A stretch of DNA of 36,851 nt from Candidatus Sulfopaludibacter sp. SbA3 (GCA_945865815.1 CAMBFR010000030.1:1-36851); one strand, 5' to 3'; shown: positions 1-9,246, counted from the stretch's first letter. Notes: generated by a model not told the origin, from the sequence alone. Numbers and translations are program-made.

Positions 1-256
1 CCATCGAGATGTAAAACTCAGGTGCCATGACGCCGCCCGAGAAAGCAACCGGCATCAGCTGCGCCAGGGTTGGGGAAAGGCTCGTTGGCCAGGCCAGTTG
101 GAGGCGCATCAGCATCGAAAGAAGGCCGCCGATGACCGCCATGGCCATCGCGGTGATCATGTATTGGATGCCGATGATCTTGTGATCGGTGCTGAAAACG
201 TATTTGCGCCAAAATCCCAGCTTGGGATGGTGCTCAGAATGATTCCCGTCTTGCAT
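1..256 (-). CDS. ctaD: Cytochrome c oxidase subunit I, N-terminal fragment
   Basis: Only the first 85 codons lie in the window; the gene runs off the left edge. Reading the minus strand from ATG at 256 gives MQDGNHSEHHPKLGFWRKYV, then FSTDHKIIGIQYMITAMAMA. The FSTDHKxIGxxY motif and the hydrophobic first helix that follows it are hallmarks of haem-copper oxidase subunit I, which carries haem a, haem a3 and CuB in the inner membrane. The start lies 21 bases after the stop of the subunit II gene, on the same strand, with a GAGGA/GGAG-type ribosome site in that gap, so the two are an operon. The haem and CuB histidines lie outside the window, so oxidase subtype cannot be judged. Confidence 0.9.
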   Translation of the reverse strand, partial: MQDGNHSEHHPKLGFWRKYVFSTDHKIIGIQYMITAMAMAVIGGLLSMLMRLQLAWPTSLSPTLAQLMPVAFSGGVMAPEFYISM

Positions 257-277
257 AACTCCGTGTCCTCTTCATCA

Positions 278-1108
278 CTACTGCAGGGCCGTCTGCTCCC
301 GCAGCCATGTGTCGAAGGCGTCTTGAGACGCGTCGACTGTTAAGAAAGCTTTCATTCGATAGTGTCCAAGACCGCAGAGTTCGGCGCAGGCGATCTCATA
401 ATTGCCGGCTAAGTTTGGAACAAACCAGATTTCGATACCCATTCCGGGTACTGCGTCCTGTTTGACGCGCAGATTCGGAAGGAAAAAACTGTGGATTACG
501 TCCTTCGATCGGAGTCGAATTCTCGCAGGGCGATCGGCTACCAGGTGCATCTGATTGATGCTCAGCACGTCGTCCATTGCCGCGGGATCCGTCCTGTCCA
601 GTCCGATCGTATTTGTCGGCGAGATCAGATCGATTCGCTGCCTTCCGAACGCGCCGTCCGGCCCCGCATAATGAAAATTCCATGCGAACTGCTCGCCCGT
701 AACCTGGACCGTCATTGCATTTGCGGGCACATCGCTGAAATAGACAGATGCCCAGACTCTTTGCCCCATGAAGACAAGGACCGTCAGAATCACGGCCGTG
801 CCGATGAGCAGAATGGCCTCGGCTTTGGGATTGTCGTGCCAGTAAGATGCCCGCTCGTTGCCCTTGGCGCCGTATCGCGCGATAAAGTAGCCGAGCAGCG
901 CATGAACGACAACGAACGCGATTCCAGTAACCCACAGCACCGATGTGAAAATAAAGTCGACATCGGCCCCATGCTGCGAAGCCAGGGGCGTCCACCAGTA
1001 CGGCTTTGCAATGAATAACCAAAGGGATGCAGCTATAAGGATAAACAAGAGAGCCGCAAGGGCCACCCCGCTGGGCGTGACTCTTCCCGGCCCGGTACCA
1101 TCCGCCAT
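278..1108 (-). CDS. ctaC: Cytochrome c oxidase subunit II (CuA domain)
   Basis: This 276-residue subunit accepts electrons from cytochrome c through its binuclear CuA centre and passes them to subunit I. Hydrophobic segments are at about residues 14-35, 52-73 and 95-114, followed by a periplasmic cupredoxin domain from about 125 onward. The CuA ligands are intact: His206 (DVIHSFFLP), and Cys241, Glu243, Cys245, His249 and Met252 in CAELCGLGHYRM. Three predicted helices are one more than the textbook two, so the first may be a signal sequence. I chose ATG at 1108 because GGAGGG at 1115-1120 sits 6 bases upstream; the TTG at 1114 would abut that site directly. It heads the operon continuing into ctaD. 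Confidence 0.93.
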   Translation of the reverse strand: MADGTGPGRVTPSGVALAALLFILIAASLWLFIAKPYWWTPLASQHGADVDFIFTSVLWVTGIAFVVVHALLGYFIARYGAKGNERASYWHDNPKAEAILLIGTAVILTVLVFMGQRVWASVYFSDVPANAMTVQVTGEQFAWNFHYAGPDGAFGRQRIDLISPTNTIGLDRTDPAAMDDVLSINQMHLVADRPARIRLRSKDVIHSFFLPNLRVKQDAVPGMGIEIWFVPNLAGNYEIACAELCGLGHYRMKAFLTVDASQDAFDTWLREQTALQ

Positions 1109-1241
1109 CGCCAACCCTCCTAAAATCTTAGAAAAGCGGTTAACTCTACAGAATCAAAGCAGGAAATCTAACAGAAAGGTCCTGAATATGGAATTCCCAA
1201 TTTCAAATCGGACCGCAACTTTCTCCCTTGAACTGGGCAAC

Positions 1242-2234
1242 TTACACCCAGGGGCAGGCGACCCAGCGGCCTTCCTTGAATTCCATTGCAGGGAATTGAT
1301 CGGCACAGGATGGCTTCACAAGCGGGCAGCGGGTGCGGAACGGACAGCCGGACGGCTTCTGTATTGGATTGGGCACATCGCCGACGAGACGGATACGCCG
1401 CTCCTGGACGGCGGAATCCGGATCGGGCCTCGGCACAGCCGAGAGAAGCGCGCGGGAATACGGATGCATCGGCGACCTGTAGATCAAGTCCGCCGGACCG
1501 ACCTCCACGACATGGCCGAGGTACATCACCGCAATACGATCCGAAATGTGACGCACGACGGAAAGATCGTGTGCGATAAAAATGTAGGACAGCTCGAACT
1601 CGTCCTGAAGATCCTGCATGAGGTTCACGACCTGGGCCTGAATGGAAACGTCGAGCGCGCTCACCGGTTCGTCGGCGATCACGATTTTCGGATTCGTCGC
1701 CAGCGCGCGCGCAATCCCGATGCGCTGACGCTGACCGCCCGAGAATTCGTGCGGATAGCGGCTGGCCTGCTCGGCAGAGAGTCCCACCTTTCCCAATAAG
1801 GAACTCACGCGTTCCTTGCGTTCCTTCGAAGTCATCTTCGTATGAATCTTCAGCGGCTCTTCGACGATCTGCGTCACGGTCATGCGTGGATTGAGCGAGG
1901 AATAGGGATCCTGGAAGATCATCTGAATGTCGGAACGGAACGGACGCATCTGCGAGCGGCTCATCGGGGCAAGATCCACGGCCGTTCCATTCTTGTGATA
2001 AACAACGCTTCCGCTGATCTCCACTCCGTGCACCATCGGCCGCAGGATGTTCACGATCGCGCGTCCCACGGTGCTCTTGCCGCATCCCGACTCGCCGACG
2101 ATTCCCAGCGTTTCGCCCTTGTTCAATTCCAGGCTTACGCCGTCGACCGCGCGTACCTCGGCAACCTTGCGCGCGAGGACGCCTCCGGTAATTGGGAAAC
2201 TGACTCGCAGGTCCTGAACTTCGAGAATCTTCAT
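1242..2234 (-). CDS. oppF: Peptide ABC transporter ATPase (OppF/DppF type)
   Basis: This 330-residue ATPase is the second nucleotide-binding subunit of the peptide importer encoded at 1242-7339. Visible motifs are Walker [10 protein letters not shown], the signature FSGGQRQRI, Walker [13 protein letters not shown] and the H-loop FIAHDLSVV. The C-terminal extension, with Cys residues in [10 protein letters not shown] and near SCADQF, is the oligopeptide-family cap that can hold an Fe-S cluster in DppD/OppD relatives. The start is ATG at 2234, which overlaps the oppD stop as ATGA; an in-frame extension to 2255 is less likely. It is the last gene of the operon. No hairpin terminator is obvious in the 126 bases before the cytochrome oxidase gene. 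Confidence 0.93.
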   Translation of the reverse strand: MKILEVQDLRVSFPITGGVLARKVAEVRAVDGVSLELNKGETLGIVGESGCGKSTVGRAIVNILRPMVHGVEISGSVVYHKNGTAVDLAPMSRSQMRPFRSDIQMIFQDPYSSLNPRMTVTQIVEEPLKIHTKMTSKERKERVSSLLGKVGLSAEQASRYPHEFSGGQRQRIGIARALATNPKIVIADEPVSALDVSIQAQVVNLMQDLQDEFELSYIFIAHDLSVVRHISDRIAVMYLGHVVEVGPADLIYRSPMHPYSRALLSAVPRPDPDSAVQERRIRLVGDVPNPIQKPSGCPFRTRCPLVKPSCADQFPAMEFKEGRWVACPWV

Positions 2235-3214
2235 GCAGGGGCCACCAGGTGACACCGGACCCAGTGCCCGGGCGAAATCTCAAGCAGTTCGGGCTCGATG
2301 GCCGCGCACTTTTCGATGCGCTCTTCGCATCGCGTGACGAACTTACAACCGGCCGGAAGGTCCAGAATGCCCGGCACATTGCCTTGAATCGTTCGAAGCC
2401 GCTTGTGCCGTTCACCGTCGACCGTTGGCAACGATGCCAGCAGGCCCCGCGTGTACGGGTGCAGCGGGTTCTTGAAAAGATCCCGAACGGGCGCGATCTC
2501 CTGGATCTTGCCGCCGTACATAACCATCACCCGATGACACGTTTCAGCCACCACGGCGAGGTTGTGCGTGATGAGCAGGATCGCGGCGTCTTTGCGCTCG
2601 TCCTTGATTCGAAGCATCAACTCGAGAATCTGCGCCTGGATCGTCACGTCGAGCGCGGTCGTCGGTTCATCCGCAATAAGGAGCGAGGGATTGCACGCCA
2701 GGGCCATGGCGATCATCACACGCTGGCGCATTCCACCGGAGAACTGGTGTGGGTAATCGTTCATACGCCCGGCGGGATCGGGAAACCCGACCAGCTCCAG
2801 CATCGCCACCGCGCGATCGAATGCTTCCTTCTTTGGAACTTTTTCGTGTTCGAGGACGGCTTCCATGATCTGCATGCCGATCGTGAATACGGGATTCAGC
2901 GACGTCATTGGCTCCTGGAAGATCATGCTGATGTCGTTGCCGCGAATCTCGCGCATCTCTTCCCATGAAAGCTTCAGAAGATCGCGCCCTTTATAAAGGA
3001 TGGAACCGCCCACGATCTTTCCGGGCGGGTCGGGGATGAGCCGGAGAATGCTGAGCGCGGTGACGCTCTTTCCGGATCCGGACTCGCCGACAAGTCCGAG
3101 CACCTCGCCTGCCTGGATATCGAAACTAACGCCGTCAACGGCTTTGGCCATTCCAGCTTCAGTCTTGAAATAAGTTTGGAGTCCCCTGACTTGGAGGAAT
3201 GGTGTTGCTGTCAC
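2231..3214 (-). CDS. oppD: Peptide ABC transporter ATPase (OppD/DppD type)
   Basis: This 327-residue ATPase is the first nucleotide-binding subunit of the importer. It has Walker [10 protein letters not shown], signature FSGGMRQRV, Walker [13 protein letters not shown] and the H-loop [10 protein letters not shown]. The oligopeptide-type C-terminal extension contains [17 protein letters not shown], the Cys-rich segment typical of OppD/DppD. The start is GTG at 3214, overlapping the permease stop as GTGA, so translation is probably coupled. In E. coli YejABEF both ATPase halves are fused in YejF; here they are separate proteins although the permeases look Yej-like. Confidence 0.93.
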   Translation of the reverse strand: MTATPFLQVRGLQTYFKTEAGMAKAVDGVSFDIQAGEVLGLVGESGSGKSVTALSILRLIPDPPGKIVGGSILYKGRDLLKLSWEEMREIRGNDISMIFQEPMTSLNPVFTIGMQIMEAVLEHEKVPKKEAFDRAVAMLELVGFPDPAGRMNDYPHQFSGGMRQRVMIAMALACNPSLLIADEPTTALDVTIQAQILELMLRIKDERKDAAILLITHNLAVVAETCHRVMVMYGGKIQEIAPVRDLFKNPLHPYTRGLLASLPTVDGERHKRLRTIQGNVPGILDLPAGCKFVTRCEERIEKCAAIEPELLEISPGHWVRCHLVAPA

Positions 3215-4353
3215 CTGAGCCTCGAATACTCCTTGGGATCGAAAGCTTCACGCACGGCTTCACCAATGAAAACGATGAGAAGCAGCGTCAGAAACAAAGC
3301 GGCCAGCGGAAAGAAGACGAGCCACCATTTGGTGAGATTCTCCATGCCCTGGCCGATCAATTCGCCCCAGCTTGGCGTGGGGGCCGGCAGGCCGAAGCCG
3401 AGAAAATCCAGGGCCACGAGCGCTCCGATGTTTGCCACGATCGTAAACGGCGCAAACGAAATGACCGGCGTCAGGCTGTTTGGGAGGATGTGCTTGAACA
3501 TGATCTTCGTATCCGATTGTCCCATGGCGATCGCAGCGCCAACATAGTCTCTGGCCTTCTCTCTATAGAATTCCCCCCGGACGTAGTAGGTGATGCCGAC
3601 CCATTCGAAAACCGCGAGGATCACGATCAGCAGCCAGAAAGAGGGCTGCAGAACGAGATTGCGCCCCGGAATATAGATGGGCACGACTATGGAGCTGATG
3701 ATAATGATCGTATAAAGAAACGGCAGCGACGACCATATCTCAATGAAACGCTGACCCAGCATGTCCAGCTTCCCACCGAAATATCCGAGCAGGGCTCCGA
3801 CAAACACGCCCACACTCTCGGCGAGAAGCAAGACGATAATTGCAAATGTCAGAGACACATTAAAACCGTAGGCCAGGCGAGCCAAAACATCGCGGCCGCG
3901 GTCGTCTGTTCCGAGAGGATGCTCATTTGATGGCGCATGTGGTGGAGTGCCCGGCAAGTCCAGCAGTGACTCGGTTGCGCTGTATGGATGCATCGGCATC
4001 AAAACCCAGTCGCCGGAGTTCCTGGCCGCCAGTTGCTCCTTCAACTCGCGATAGTTCGGTTCCCCGATAGCGTCCATGCCGAACTCAGATGCCGGATAGA
4101 AAGTCGATATCGGAAAATAGTACTGACCGTTGTAGCGAAGAAGCAGAGCCTCGTTGTTGATGAGTATTGGCAGAATAAATGAAAATGCGTAGGAGACTGC
4201 GACGATCAGGAAAGAGTAGTAACCGCGCTTGAGCGTCTTGAATTTTCGAACTCGTTTTCGAAAAACCGAAATCGACCGCCTTGGCGGCAGCGGTGGAGCA
4301 ATTGCAGTAGCGCCGATTGTTTCCTCGATGGGCAGCACTTCCTCTTGCTTCAT
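3211..4353 (-). CDS. Peptide ABC transporter permease, YejE/OppC type
   Basis: This 380-residue inner-membrane permease has an N-terminal cytoplasmic stretch, a first helix at about 45-65, a periplasmic loop of about 90 residues, then five helices. The loop contains [13 protein letters not shown] and [18 protein letters not shown]. The ABC coupling motif is near [14 protein letters not shown], and the C-terminus contains [19 protein letters not shown]. The loop and the ending [12 protein letters not shown] match the YejE (microcin C/oligopeptide) subgroup better than classic OppC. ATG at 4353 overlaps the upstream permease stop as ATGA. The substrate is most likely peptides, by family; nothing local identifies it further. 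Confidence 0.9.
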   Translation of the reverse strand: MKQEEVLPIEETIGATAIAPPLPPRRSISVFRKRVRKFKTLKRGYYSFLIVAVSYAFSFILPILINNEALLLRYNGQYYFPISTFYPASEFGMDAIGEPNYRELKEQLAARNSGDWVLMPMHPYSATESLLDLPGTPPHAPSNEHPLGTDDRGRDVLARLAYGFNVSLTFAIIVLLLAESVGVFVGALLGYFGGKLDMLGQRFIEIWSSLPFLYTIIIISSIVVPIYIPGRNLVLQPSFWLLIVILAVFEWVGITYYVRGEFYREKARDYVGAAIAMGQSDTKIMFKHILPNSLTPVISFAPFTIVANIGALVALDFLGFGLPAPTPSWGELIGQGMENLTKWWLVFFPLAALFLTLLLIVFIGEAVREAFDPKEYSRLR

Positions 4354-5381
4354 CTGAACCGGATCCTGGGATCAACCATTACGTAGATCACATCGGACAG
4401 GATATTTCCGATGAGCATCAGCAAACTCGAAATCACCAGAATGCCGAGCGCCACGGGATAGTCGCGCTGGAGGATCGAGGTATAGCCCAAGTATCCCATG
4501 CCATCGATATTGAAGACTTTCTCGATCAGAAATGATCCTGCAAGGATGAGACTGAAGACGTGCCCAAGACCCGTCGCAATCGGAATGAGAGAATTTCGAA
4601 GCGCATGTTTGAAAATCACACGATGCTCATCCAGTCCCTTGGCGAATGCAGTACGGACATAGTCCTGCCCGAGGTTTTCCATCAGGGAATTCTTCATGAG
4701 GATTGTGAGGGTGGCGAAGGAACCGATCATGTAGCAAAGCACAGGCAGGAACATGTGCTGAATCTGGGCGGAAATCTTCTGAAAGAAGCCCAGAAACTCC
4801 CAATTGGTCGGTCGGAACCCACCCAGGGGAAAAACGTCCCAGAAACTGCCTCCGCCAAACAGCACCAACAGGGCTGTACCAAGCGCCCAGCCGGGAATGG
4901 AATAGCCAAGGAAAACGATGAAGCTGCTGAGGAAATCGAACTTCGAGCCGTGATGGACAGCCTTCAGTACACCGAGAGGCACGCAGACAAGGTAACTCAG
5001 GAGAAACCCGGTTAAACCGATGAAAATCGAGATGGGGAACCGGCTCTTAATAACATCCCAGACTGGATCCTGGTAGACATATGAAGTTCCGAGGTCCAAC
5101 CTCATCACGTTCCAAAGCCATGTGATGTATCGGATGTGAACCGGCTTATCGAACCCGTAGAACCGTTTTAACTCTTCAAGCGCTTCAGGCGGTATCTCGG
5201 TTCCCAGACCGGCGGTGCCTCCGGTAGCACCGCCCTCGGTCATCGCCGCCATCTTGTATCGCATGATCTGCCGCTCAATCGGCCCACCGGGGACAAAATG
5301 CATCACGAGGAATACGATAAGCGTGATCCCGATAAACGTCGGAATGATGAGCAGCAGCCTGCGAAGGAAATATCCCGTCAT
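4350..5381 (-). CDS. Peptide ABC transporter permease, YejB/OppB type
   Basis: This 343-residue permease begins with the OppB-family first helix (RRLLLIIPTFIGITLIVFLV) followed by the HFVPGGPIE motif. After a periplasmic loop of about 85 residues (with FYGFDKPVHIRYITWLW) come five more helices. The cytoplasmic EAA-like coupling loop is RTAFAKGLDEHRVIFKHALR and the protein ends [14 protein letters not shown]. The long loop and the DYPVALGILVI segment resemble E. coli YejB. The gene overlaps the substrate-binding-protein stop (ATGA at 5378-5381) and the next permease (ATGA at 4350-4353), so the four proteins should be made in linked amounts. Confidence 0.91.
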   Translation of the reverse strand: MTGYFLRRLLLIIPTFIGITLIVFLVMHFVPGGPIERQIMRYKMAAMTEGGATGGTAGLGTEIPPEALEELKRFYGFDKPVHIRYITWLWNVMRLDLGTSYVYQDPVWDVIKSRFPISIFIGLTGFLLSYLVCVPLGVLKAVHHGSKFDFLSSFIVFLGYSIPGWALGTALLVLFGGGSFWDVFPLGGFRPTNWEFLGFFQKISAQIQHMFLPVLCYMIGSFATLTILMKNSLMENLGQDYVRTAFAKGLDEHRVIFKHALRNSLIPIATGLGHVFSLILAGSFLIEKVFNIDGMGYLGYTSILQRDYPVALGILVISSLLMLIGNILSDVIYVMVDPRIRFR

Positions 5382-7339
5382 TGTGTAACCGGGCTTTTCT
5401 CCTGTTCCTCGACCTTAGCGAAATCCAACCAGTACCGATCTTCACTCGATCCTTCTCCCAGTTGAATCGAAGCATCTCTTAAGGCTTCCTGGAGTTTCGC
5501 GGCCCTATCCGGATCAATCCACCACAGTGATGGGACATCGCGGAGATCACCCACTCGCGTGAGAATCCCCTTTGGCTGTCCAAATTTGTGCCAATAGACA
5601 ACGCGTTGATACGGCGCCGTCCACTCGAGGATCCATTGGTGATCGTTCGTGACGATGCCATCGATTTCCAAAAGCAGCTTTATACGTTCAGCGACGTTGA
5701 ACTCCTTGTTGTACACGGCAATAAGCTCGTCAACGCGTTGGTTCTTGAAGCCGGTAAGATTGTTCGAGTTGTTCTGATCCGCCATTTTCGACGAGAGCTG
5801 CGATTCAGGATCCGGAAACGTTTGGCCGGTGTAGCCAACAGAAACAAGGTCGAATTGGCGTTCATCCAGCAACTTGATCATTGTCTCCCACGTCACGAGC
5901 CTCAGGTTTAACGTGATTCCAACCTTCCGTAGATCTTCCTGAAAGACGGTGAAGAAACGCTCCGAGACTTTATCGTAATAGAGAATCTCGATATTCAGGG
6001 GACGGCCGTTCTTCACGACACGTCCGGCGGAATCGCGATCTTTCCAGCCGGCCTCAGCCAGGAGTTTCACAGCGGCCTGCGGATCGTATTTGACCTTGTC
6101 GTTGCCTTTATTTTCGTAAACGCTTCCCGCATAGAAGGAATCCAGCGGAACGTACTCATTAAACATGAGCTTCTCAATCATCAACTCGCGGTTAAACAAG
6201 TGCCGCAGCGCCTGCCGAACTCGAATATCATTGTAGGGTTCACGGCGCGTGTTGAAGGCGAGACCTGCAACACCGTTGGGATTGTGGTTGAAGATTTTCC
6301 GCTTCTGATTCAAACCGCGCTTAATGTTGTCGTAATTGAGTTCTTCAACCCACATTTGAGCGCGGTTCACATTGTAGACATCGAGATCGCCTTTCTTGAA
6401 CATCTCAAATTCAAGGTTCCGATCGCGAACGACGATCTGCTGGACTTCGTCAAAGTTGTTGGCGCCGACATTGCGGCGATGTTTCGCGGCCCAATAATCA
6501 TTCCGACGACGAACCTTAATGCTTTTCCCCTTATCAACGTCCTGTTGTGAAACCATGTACGGGCCGGTACCCGGCAGCATTTTATCGTTGTACTGTTTGA
6601 TGTACGCGTCCCCACTGAGGCCCTTAAGCGCATGGGCCGGATAGACAAACAGGCCGTTGGAAAAATTGAGAAAATCTTGCCAGCTCTCCGTTTTCGACTT
6701 CACGCTAACGATGTACTTGCTCTCTGCCACCGGCTGTTCGAATTTTGAGAACATCACAAGCCTGCCTGGATCCTGCAGAGTCTTGTCTACTGTCAGTTTC
6801 CAACTGGCCACAACATCTTCGGCCGTTACGGGCGCACCATCAGACCAGCGGGCGTTCGGGTCAATGCGAAAACGGAATGTCTTCTTGTCCTCAGAGATCT
6901 GCCAGTGACTCGCTAGTCCCGGAATGTACTCATATGTGGTGGGATGAAGCCCCAATATGGTTTCATAAACCATCGCCTGAACCATCTGGTTCCATGCCGT
7001 CACGTTCGGGCCGTAATAGCGCAGCGTTGTAGGAAAGTCCAAAATGCCTTCCCGGTAGACACCACCCTTAACCGCCCGAGGATCGCCAATCAGATCGTAG
7101 TCGGCATTCGTTTCCCAACCTTCGCCCGTGAAGCCCTTGCCGCCCTGGTCTGCAGGGACAGAGGGATCCGCTCCGGCGTCCAGATCAGGAAAGACGGGAT
7201 AGTCATCCTTATTAAAGGACGCATCATTGTTGGATGCCGCCGGGTTGGACACATCGCCTGTTTCCGGAGCGCCAGCACTGCATGCTGCCAGAGTGCCGAA
7301 CACAATTATCGTGCTGCATAGCTTCAGGTATCCGCGCAT
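5378..7339 (-). CDS. Peptide ABC transporter substrate-binding lipoprotein (SBP family 5)
   Basis: This 653-residue lipoprotein binds the substrate outside the inner membrane and delivers it to the permeases. The signal peptide ends in the lipobox LAAC, giving lipidated Cys20; the next 60 residues are a polar linker. Family 5 features follow: KGGVYREGILDFP, the segment LASHWQISEDKKTFRFRID, ARWSDGAPVTAEDV, LPGTGPYMV and FNTRREPYNDIRVRQALRH. The length and NNFDEVQQIVVRD suggest the YejA-like subgroup. GGAGG at 7348-7352, 8 bases before ATG 7339, fixes the start; an upstream in-frame extension to 7411 lacks support. It is the first gene of the operon, as usual for the most abundant component. 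Confidence 0.92.
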   Translation of the reverse strand: MRGYLKLCSTIIVFGTLAACSAGAPETGDVSNPAASNNDASFNKDDYPVFPDLDAGADPSVPADQGGKGFTGEGWETNADYDLIGDPRAVKGGVYREGILDFPTTLRYYGPNVTAWNQMVQAMVYETILGLHPTTYEYIPGLASHWQISEDKKTFRFRIDPNARWSDGAPVTAEDVVASWKLTVDKTLQDPGRLVMFSKFEQPVAESKYIVSVKSKTESWQDFLNFSNGLFVYPAHALKGLSGDAYIKQYNDKMLPGTGPYMVSQQDVDKGKSIKVRRRNDYWAAKHRRNVGANNFDEVQQIVVRDRNLEFEMFKKGDLDVYNVNRAQMWVEELNYDNIKRGLNQKRKIFNHNPNGVAGLAFNTRREPYNDIRVRQALRHLFNRELMIEKLMFNEYVPLDSFYAGSVYENKGNDKVKYDPQAAVKLLAEAGWKDRDSAGRVVKNGRPLNIEILYYDKVSERFFTVFQEDLRKVGITLNLRLVTWETMIKLLDERQFDLVSVGYTGQTFPDPESQLSSKMADQNNSNNLTGFKNQRVDELIAVYNKEFNVAERIKLLLEIDGIVTNDHQWILEWTAPYQRVVYWHKFGQPKGILTRVGDLRDVPSLWWIDPDRAAKLQEALRDASIQLGEGSSEDRYWLDFAKVEEQEKSPVTQ

Positions 7340-7482
7340 AGTTGAGACCTCCAGCCTGGAATAAGGGAAAGAGGATCTTACCAGCAGATCTTTGACAGTT
7401 AGAAGCGCCAAAAGCGAGACCCGCCGTTGAAGACTGGGTTTGGTTGTTCTTCAGCAAGGGGCGCGCTCGACAGGATAAGTGA

Positions 7483-7812
7483 TCACCCGATCAACGCCCT
7501 GATCTTCGCACGTACGTCGGCCAACTCCGCCGCGGATGCATTGCCCTTACGGGCCGCCTTACGCATTCGCCAGTCCAGGCTCCTGGCCTGATCGGCCAGA
7601 ACGACGCTCTCTGGCGTGCCGGCGATAAGGACCTCGAATGGATAGTTCTTGATCTGTGTCGTGATGGGGCAGCAGATCATCAGGCTGGTCTTGCCGTTGT
7701 ATGCGGCCGGGGTCAGGACCAGCGCCGGCCGGCGCCCTGCCTGCTCGTGGCCTGCCTGAGGCGTGAAGTTCAGCCACACAATGTCGCCGGCATCCGGCAC
7801 ATACCGGCCCAC
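7483..7812 (-). CDS. mazF: MazF/PemK-type mRNA interferase toxin
   Basis: This is a toxin of about 109 residues that, by family, cleaves mRNA at short sequence-specific sites when free of antitoxin. PDAGDIVWLNFTPQAGHEQ and GRRPALVLTPAAYN carry the MazF/PemK core, including the conserved Arg of the RRPALV strand. LMICCPITTQI supplies the Thr of the active-site region, and ESVVLADQARSLDWR is the conserved back half. The start is probably GTG at 7812, which shares one base with the antitoxin stop (TAGTG) and has GAGG 7 bases upstream; TTG at 7818 is the alternative. It is the second gene of the mazEF pair, as is standard. Confidence 0.9.
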   Translation of the reverse strand: MGRYVPDAGDIVWLNFTPQAGHEQAGRRPALVLTPAAYNGKTSLMICCPITTQIKNYPFEVLIAGTPESVVLADQARSLDWRMRKAARKGNASAAELADVRAKIRALIG

Positions 7813-8054
7813 TACCAAACCTCTTTTCCCGTCGGCGAGCCGAAGTCCGCCGGCTCGTGCAGGTTCCTGGCCGTGATCCCTTTGAGCAGCGCATCCAGGT
7901 CGTAGTCTCTCTGCCGCACTGGTTCTATGACGATCCGTCCTGCTTCCTCCCGCACATCCACCCGCTCGTCAAGATCAAGGCGCATCGCCTGCATCACGGC
8001 CGCGGGAATGCGTATTGCGGCGCTATTGCCCCATTTCTTCACGACGCTTTTCAT
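7812..8054 (-). CDS. mazE: MazE-type antitoxin (AbrB/SpoVT fold)
   Basis: This 80-residue antitoxin starts MKSVVKKWGNSAAIRIPAAV, the classic MazE beta-barrel DNA-binding domain (KWGNSxAxRIP), and continues with LDLDERVDVREEAGRIVIEP. The last 30 residues (LDALLKGITARNLHEPADFG) form the tail that wraps the toxin. GGAGG at 8060-8064, 5 bases from ATG, makes the start secure and implies strong antitoxin translation; the toxin has a weaker start. MazE normally represses its own promoter. The dyad at 8105-8125 is a candidate operator. Confidence 0.92.
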   Translation of the reverse strand: MKSVVKKWGNSAAIRIPAAVMQAMRLDLDERVDVREEAGRIVIEPVRQRDYDLDALLKGITARNLHEPADFGSPTGKEVW

Positions 8055-8104
8055 TTGGACCTCCGAATCTACCGTCTGGACACACTATGCCACGTCAATG
8101 CTGC

Positions 8105-8125
8105 TGTGTCGACAATGTAGACACA
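8105..8125. promoter_or_regulatory. Inverted repeat upstream of mazE, candidate operator
   Basis: TGTGTC (8105-8110) and GACACA (8120-8125) form a perfect 6-bp dyad with a 9-base spacer, centred 61 bases upstream of the mazE start. A further GGACACA lies at 8078-8084. The dyad sits in the 149-base space between divergent mazE and clpS. Autorepression is known for the family; binding to this site is inferred. Confidence 0.4.
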
Positions 8126-8189
8126 TCGCGCAGCCACCATACACCCTTGAACCCTTGACGTTTTTGTCGTCCGCGGCCCGACTTGGGAT

Positions 8190-8195
8190 TACACT
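8190..8195 (+). promoter_or_regulatory. Possible -10 element of clpS
   Basis: TACACT lies 8 bases before the clpS ATG at 8204. No Shine-Dalgarno sequence lies between, so the message could be leaderless. A convincing -35 is not seen; TTGTCG at 8164-8169 leaves a 20-base spacer. Confidence 0.3.
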
Positions 8196-8203
8196 TTTTG
8201 ACG

Positions 8204-8533
8204 ATGAGTTCGAGATCGACCAGCGTTTTTCCTGAAGTTGAAGACGATACCAGCACTCGACTTCAGCCTCTCTACCACGTCATTCTCCTTAATGACGAAG
8301 ATCACACCTACGACTATGTGATCGAGATGCTGCAGAAAGTCTTCGGCTTTACGGAGTCCACGGCCCTGTCCCACGCGGTGGAAGTGGATACAAAAGGCAC
8401 AACCATCCTTCTCACCTGCGAGCTTGAAAAAGCAGAACGGAAACGCGATCTCATCCACAACTACGGCGCGGACTGGCGCCTTCCCCGCTCATTGGGATCG
8501 ATGTCGGCCATCGTCGAACCCGCGGCCGGTTGA
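8204..8533 (+). CDS. clpS: ClpS, ATP-dependent Clp protease adaptor
   Basis: This 109-residue adaptor delivers N-degron substrates (N-terminal Leu, Phe, Tyr, Trp) to ClpAP or a related Clp unfoldase. After a flexible tail of about 22 residues comes YHVILLNDEDHTYDYVIEML, containing the conserved NDExxT segment that lines the N-degron pocket. Next is VFGFTESTALSHAVEVDTKG and then the conserved TCELEKAERKRDLI helix. ATG at 8204 gives the usual family length; a TTG 21 bases upstream is less likely. No clpA is adjacent, so the partner must be encoded elsewhere. The repeat at 8552-8632 follows the stop and may end the transcript. Confidence 0.92.
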   Translation: MSSRSTSVFPEVEDDTSTRLQPLYHVILLNDEDHTYDYVIEMLQKVFGFTESTALSHAVEVDTKGTTILLTCELEKAERKRDLIHNYGADWRLPRSLGSMSAIVEPAAG

Positions 8534-8551
8534 GAGCGCAACAGGTTCGCC

Positions 8552-8632
8552 GTGGGCGCGGGGCTTTAGCCAAGTGCAAAGCCATAAAATTTTCTGTTTG
8601 ATCCTGGCACGGGGCTAAAGCCCCGCGCCCAC
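8552..8632. repeat. GC-rich palindromic repeat, copy A
   Basis: The arms at 8552-8571 and 8613-8632 are exact 20-base reverse complements beginning GTGGGCGCGGGGC. They flank a 41-base AT-richer core. The core contains, in inverted sense, the ATCAAACAG motif also present in copies at 18991 and 25604. It sits between clpS and the end of ubiX, so it could act as a two-way terminator, but there is no T-run. No coding sequence is seen from 8534 to 8676. Confidence 0.85.
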
Positions 8633-8676
8633 AGGTTGACCGCTGCGCCGTCGCCTTAGGTTTCGCGCTATCGCGC

Positions 8677-9246
8677 TCACGCTTCGCGCCAGCGCTTGAT
8701 TCCCGCAATATCCAGGTTCCAGATATCGAGAACTCTTCCGACCGTGTGATCCACGATGTCGTTCACCGTCGCAGGGCGGGTGTAAAAGGCGGGAACCGGA
8801 GGCATGACGATCGCCCCGATCCTCGAAGCGTCGAGCATTAACTGGCAGTGGCCGGCGTGCAGCGGGGTTTCGCGAAACAGAAGCACCAGTTTGCGGCGTT
8901 CCTTCAACGTCACGTCCGCGGCGCGCGTGAGCAGGTTGTCGTTGGCCGAGCGCGCGACCGATGACAGCGTCTTCACCGAACAAGGCGCCACGATCATGCC
9001 GTCGGTCTTACAGGAACCGCTCGAGATCGAAGCCGCCAGGTCCTTCACGTTGTGTACGTGGGTGGCAAGCTTCTCGACGGCCTGGATCGAATAGTCGGTT
9101 TCCATGGTGATCGTCGCCCGGCCCATCTCCGTGATGATGAGATGCGTCTCGATCCCCTCCTGCGCCTTCAACACCTCCAGAATGCGGATACCGTAGATTG
9201 CTCCCGAGGCGCCGGAGATCCCGATAATGAGATTTACGTTTTGCAT
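8677..9246 (-). CDS. ubiX: UbiX/Pad1 flavin prenyltransferase
   Basis: This enzyme attaches a dimethylallyl group to FMN to make prenylated FMN, the cofactor of UbiD-type decarboxylases. The 189-residue protein starts MQNVNLIIGISGASGAIYGI, with the FMN-binding GxSGAxG loop. SCKTDGMIVAPCSVKTL and ANDNLLTRAADVTLKERRKL match the family, and the C-terminal half carries the conserved ETPLHAGHCQLML and MPPVPAFY. It overlaps the upstream DUF971 gene by 13 bases. GTG at 9261 is an alternative start but would lengthen the overlap. No ubiD is present, so the receiving decarboxylase is elsewhere. It is the last gene of the murB-mrp-DUF971-ubiX operon. Confidence 0.93.
   Translation of the reverse strand: MQNVNLIIGISGASGAIYGIRILEVLKAQEGIETHLIITEMGRATITMETDYSIQAVEKLATHVHNVKDLAASISSGSCKTDGMIVAPCSVKTLSSVARSANDNLLTRAADVTLKERRKLVLLFRETPLHAGHCQLMLDASRIGAIVMPPVPAFYTRPATVNDIVDHTVGRVLDIWNLDIAGIKRWREA

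Noticed and set aside
1168-2415. 415-codon minus-strand frame overlapping oppF and oppD
   Set aside because: Different frame from both ATPase genes and no domain; Arg/Gly/Ser-rich shadow.
8615-8983. Short minus-strand frame ending VGAGL near repeat copy A
   Set aside because: It is out of frame with ubiX; the shared ending with the GMC protein only reflects the repeat sequence.
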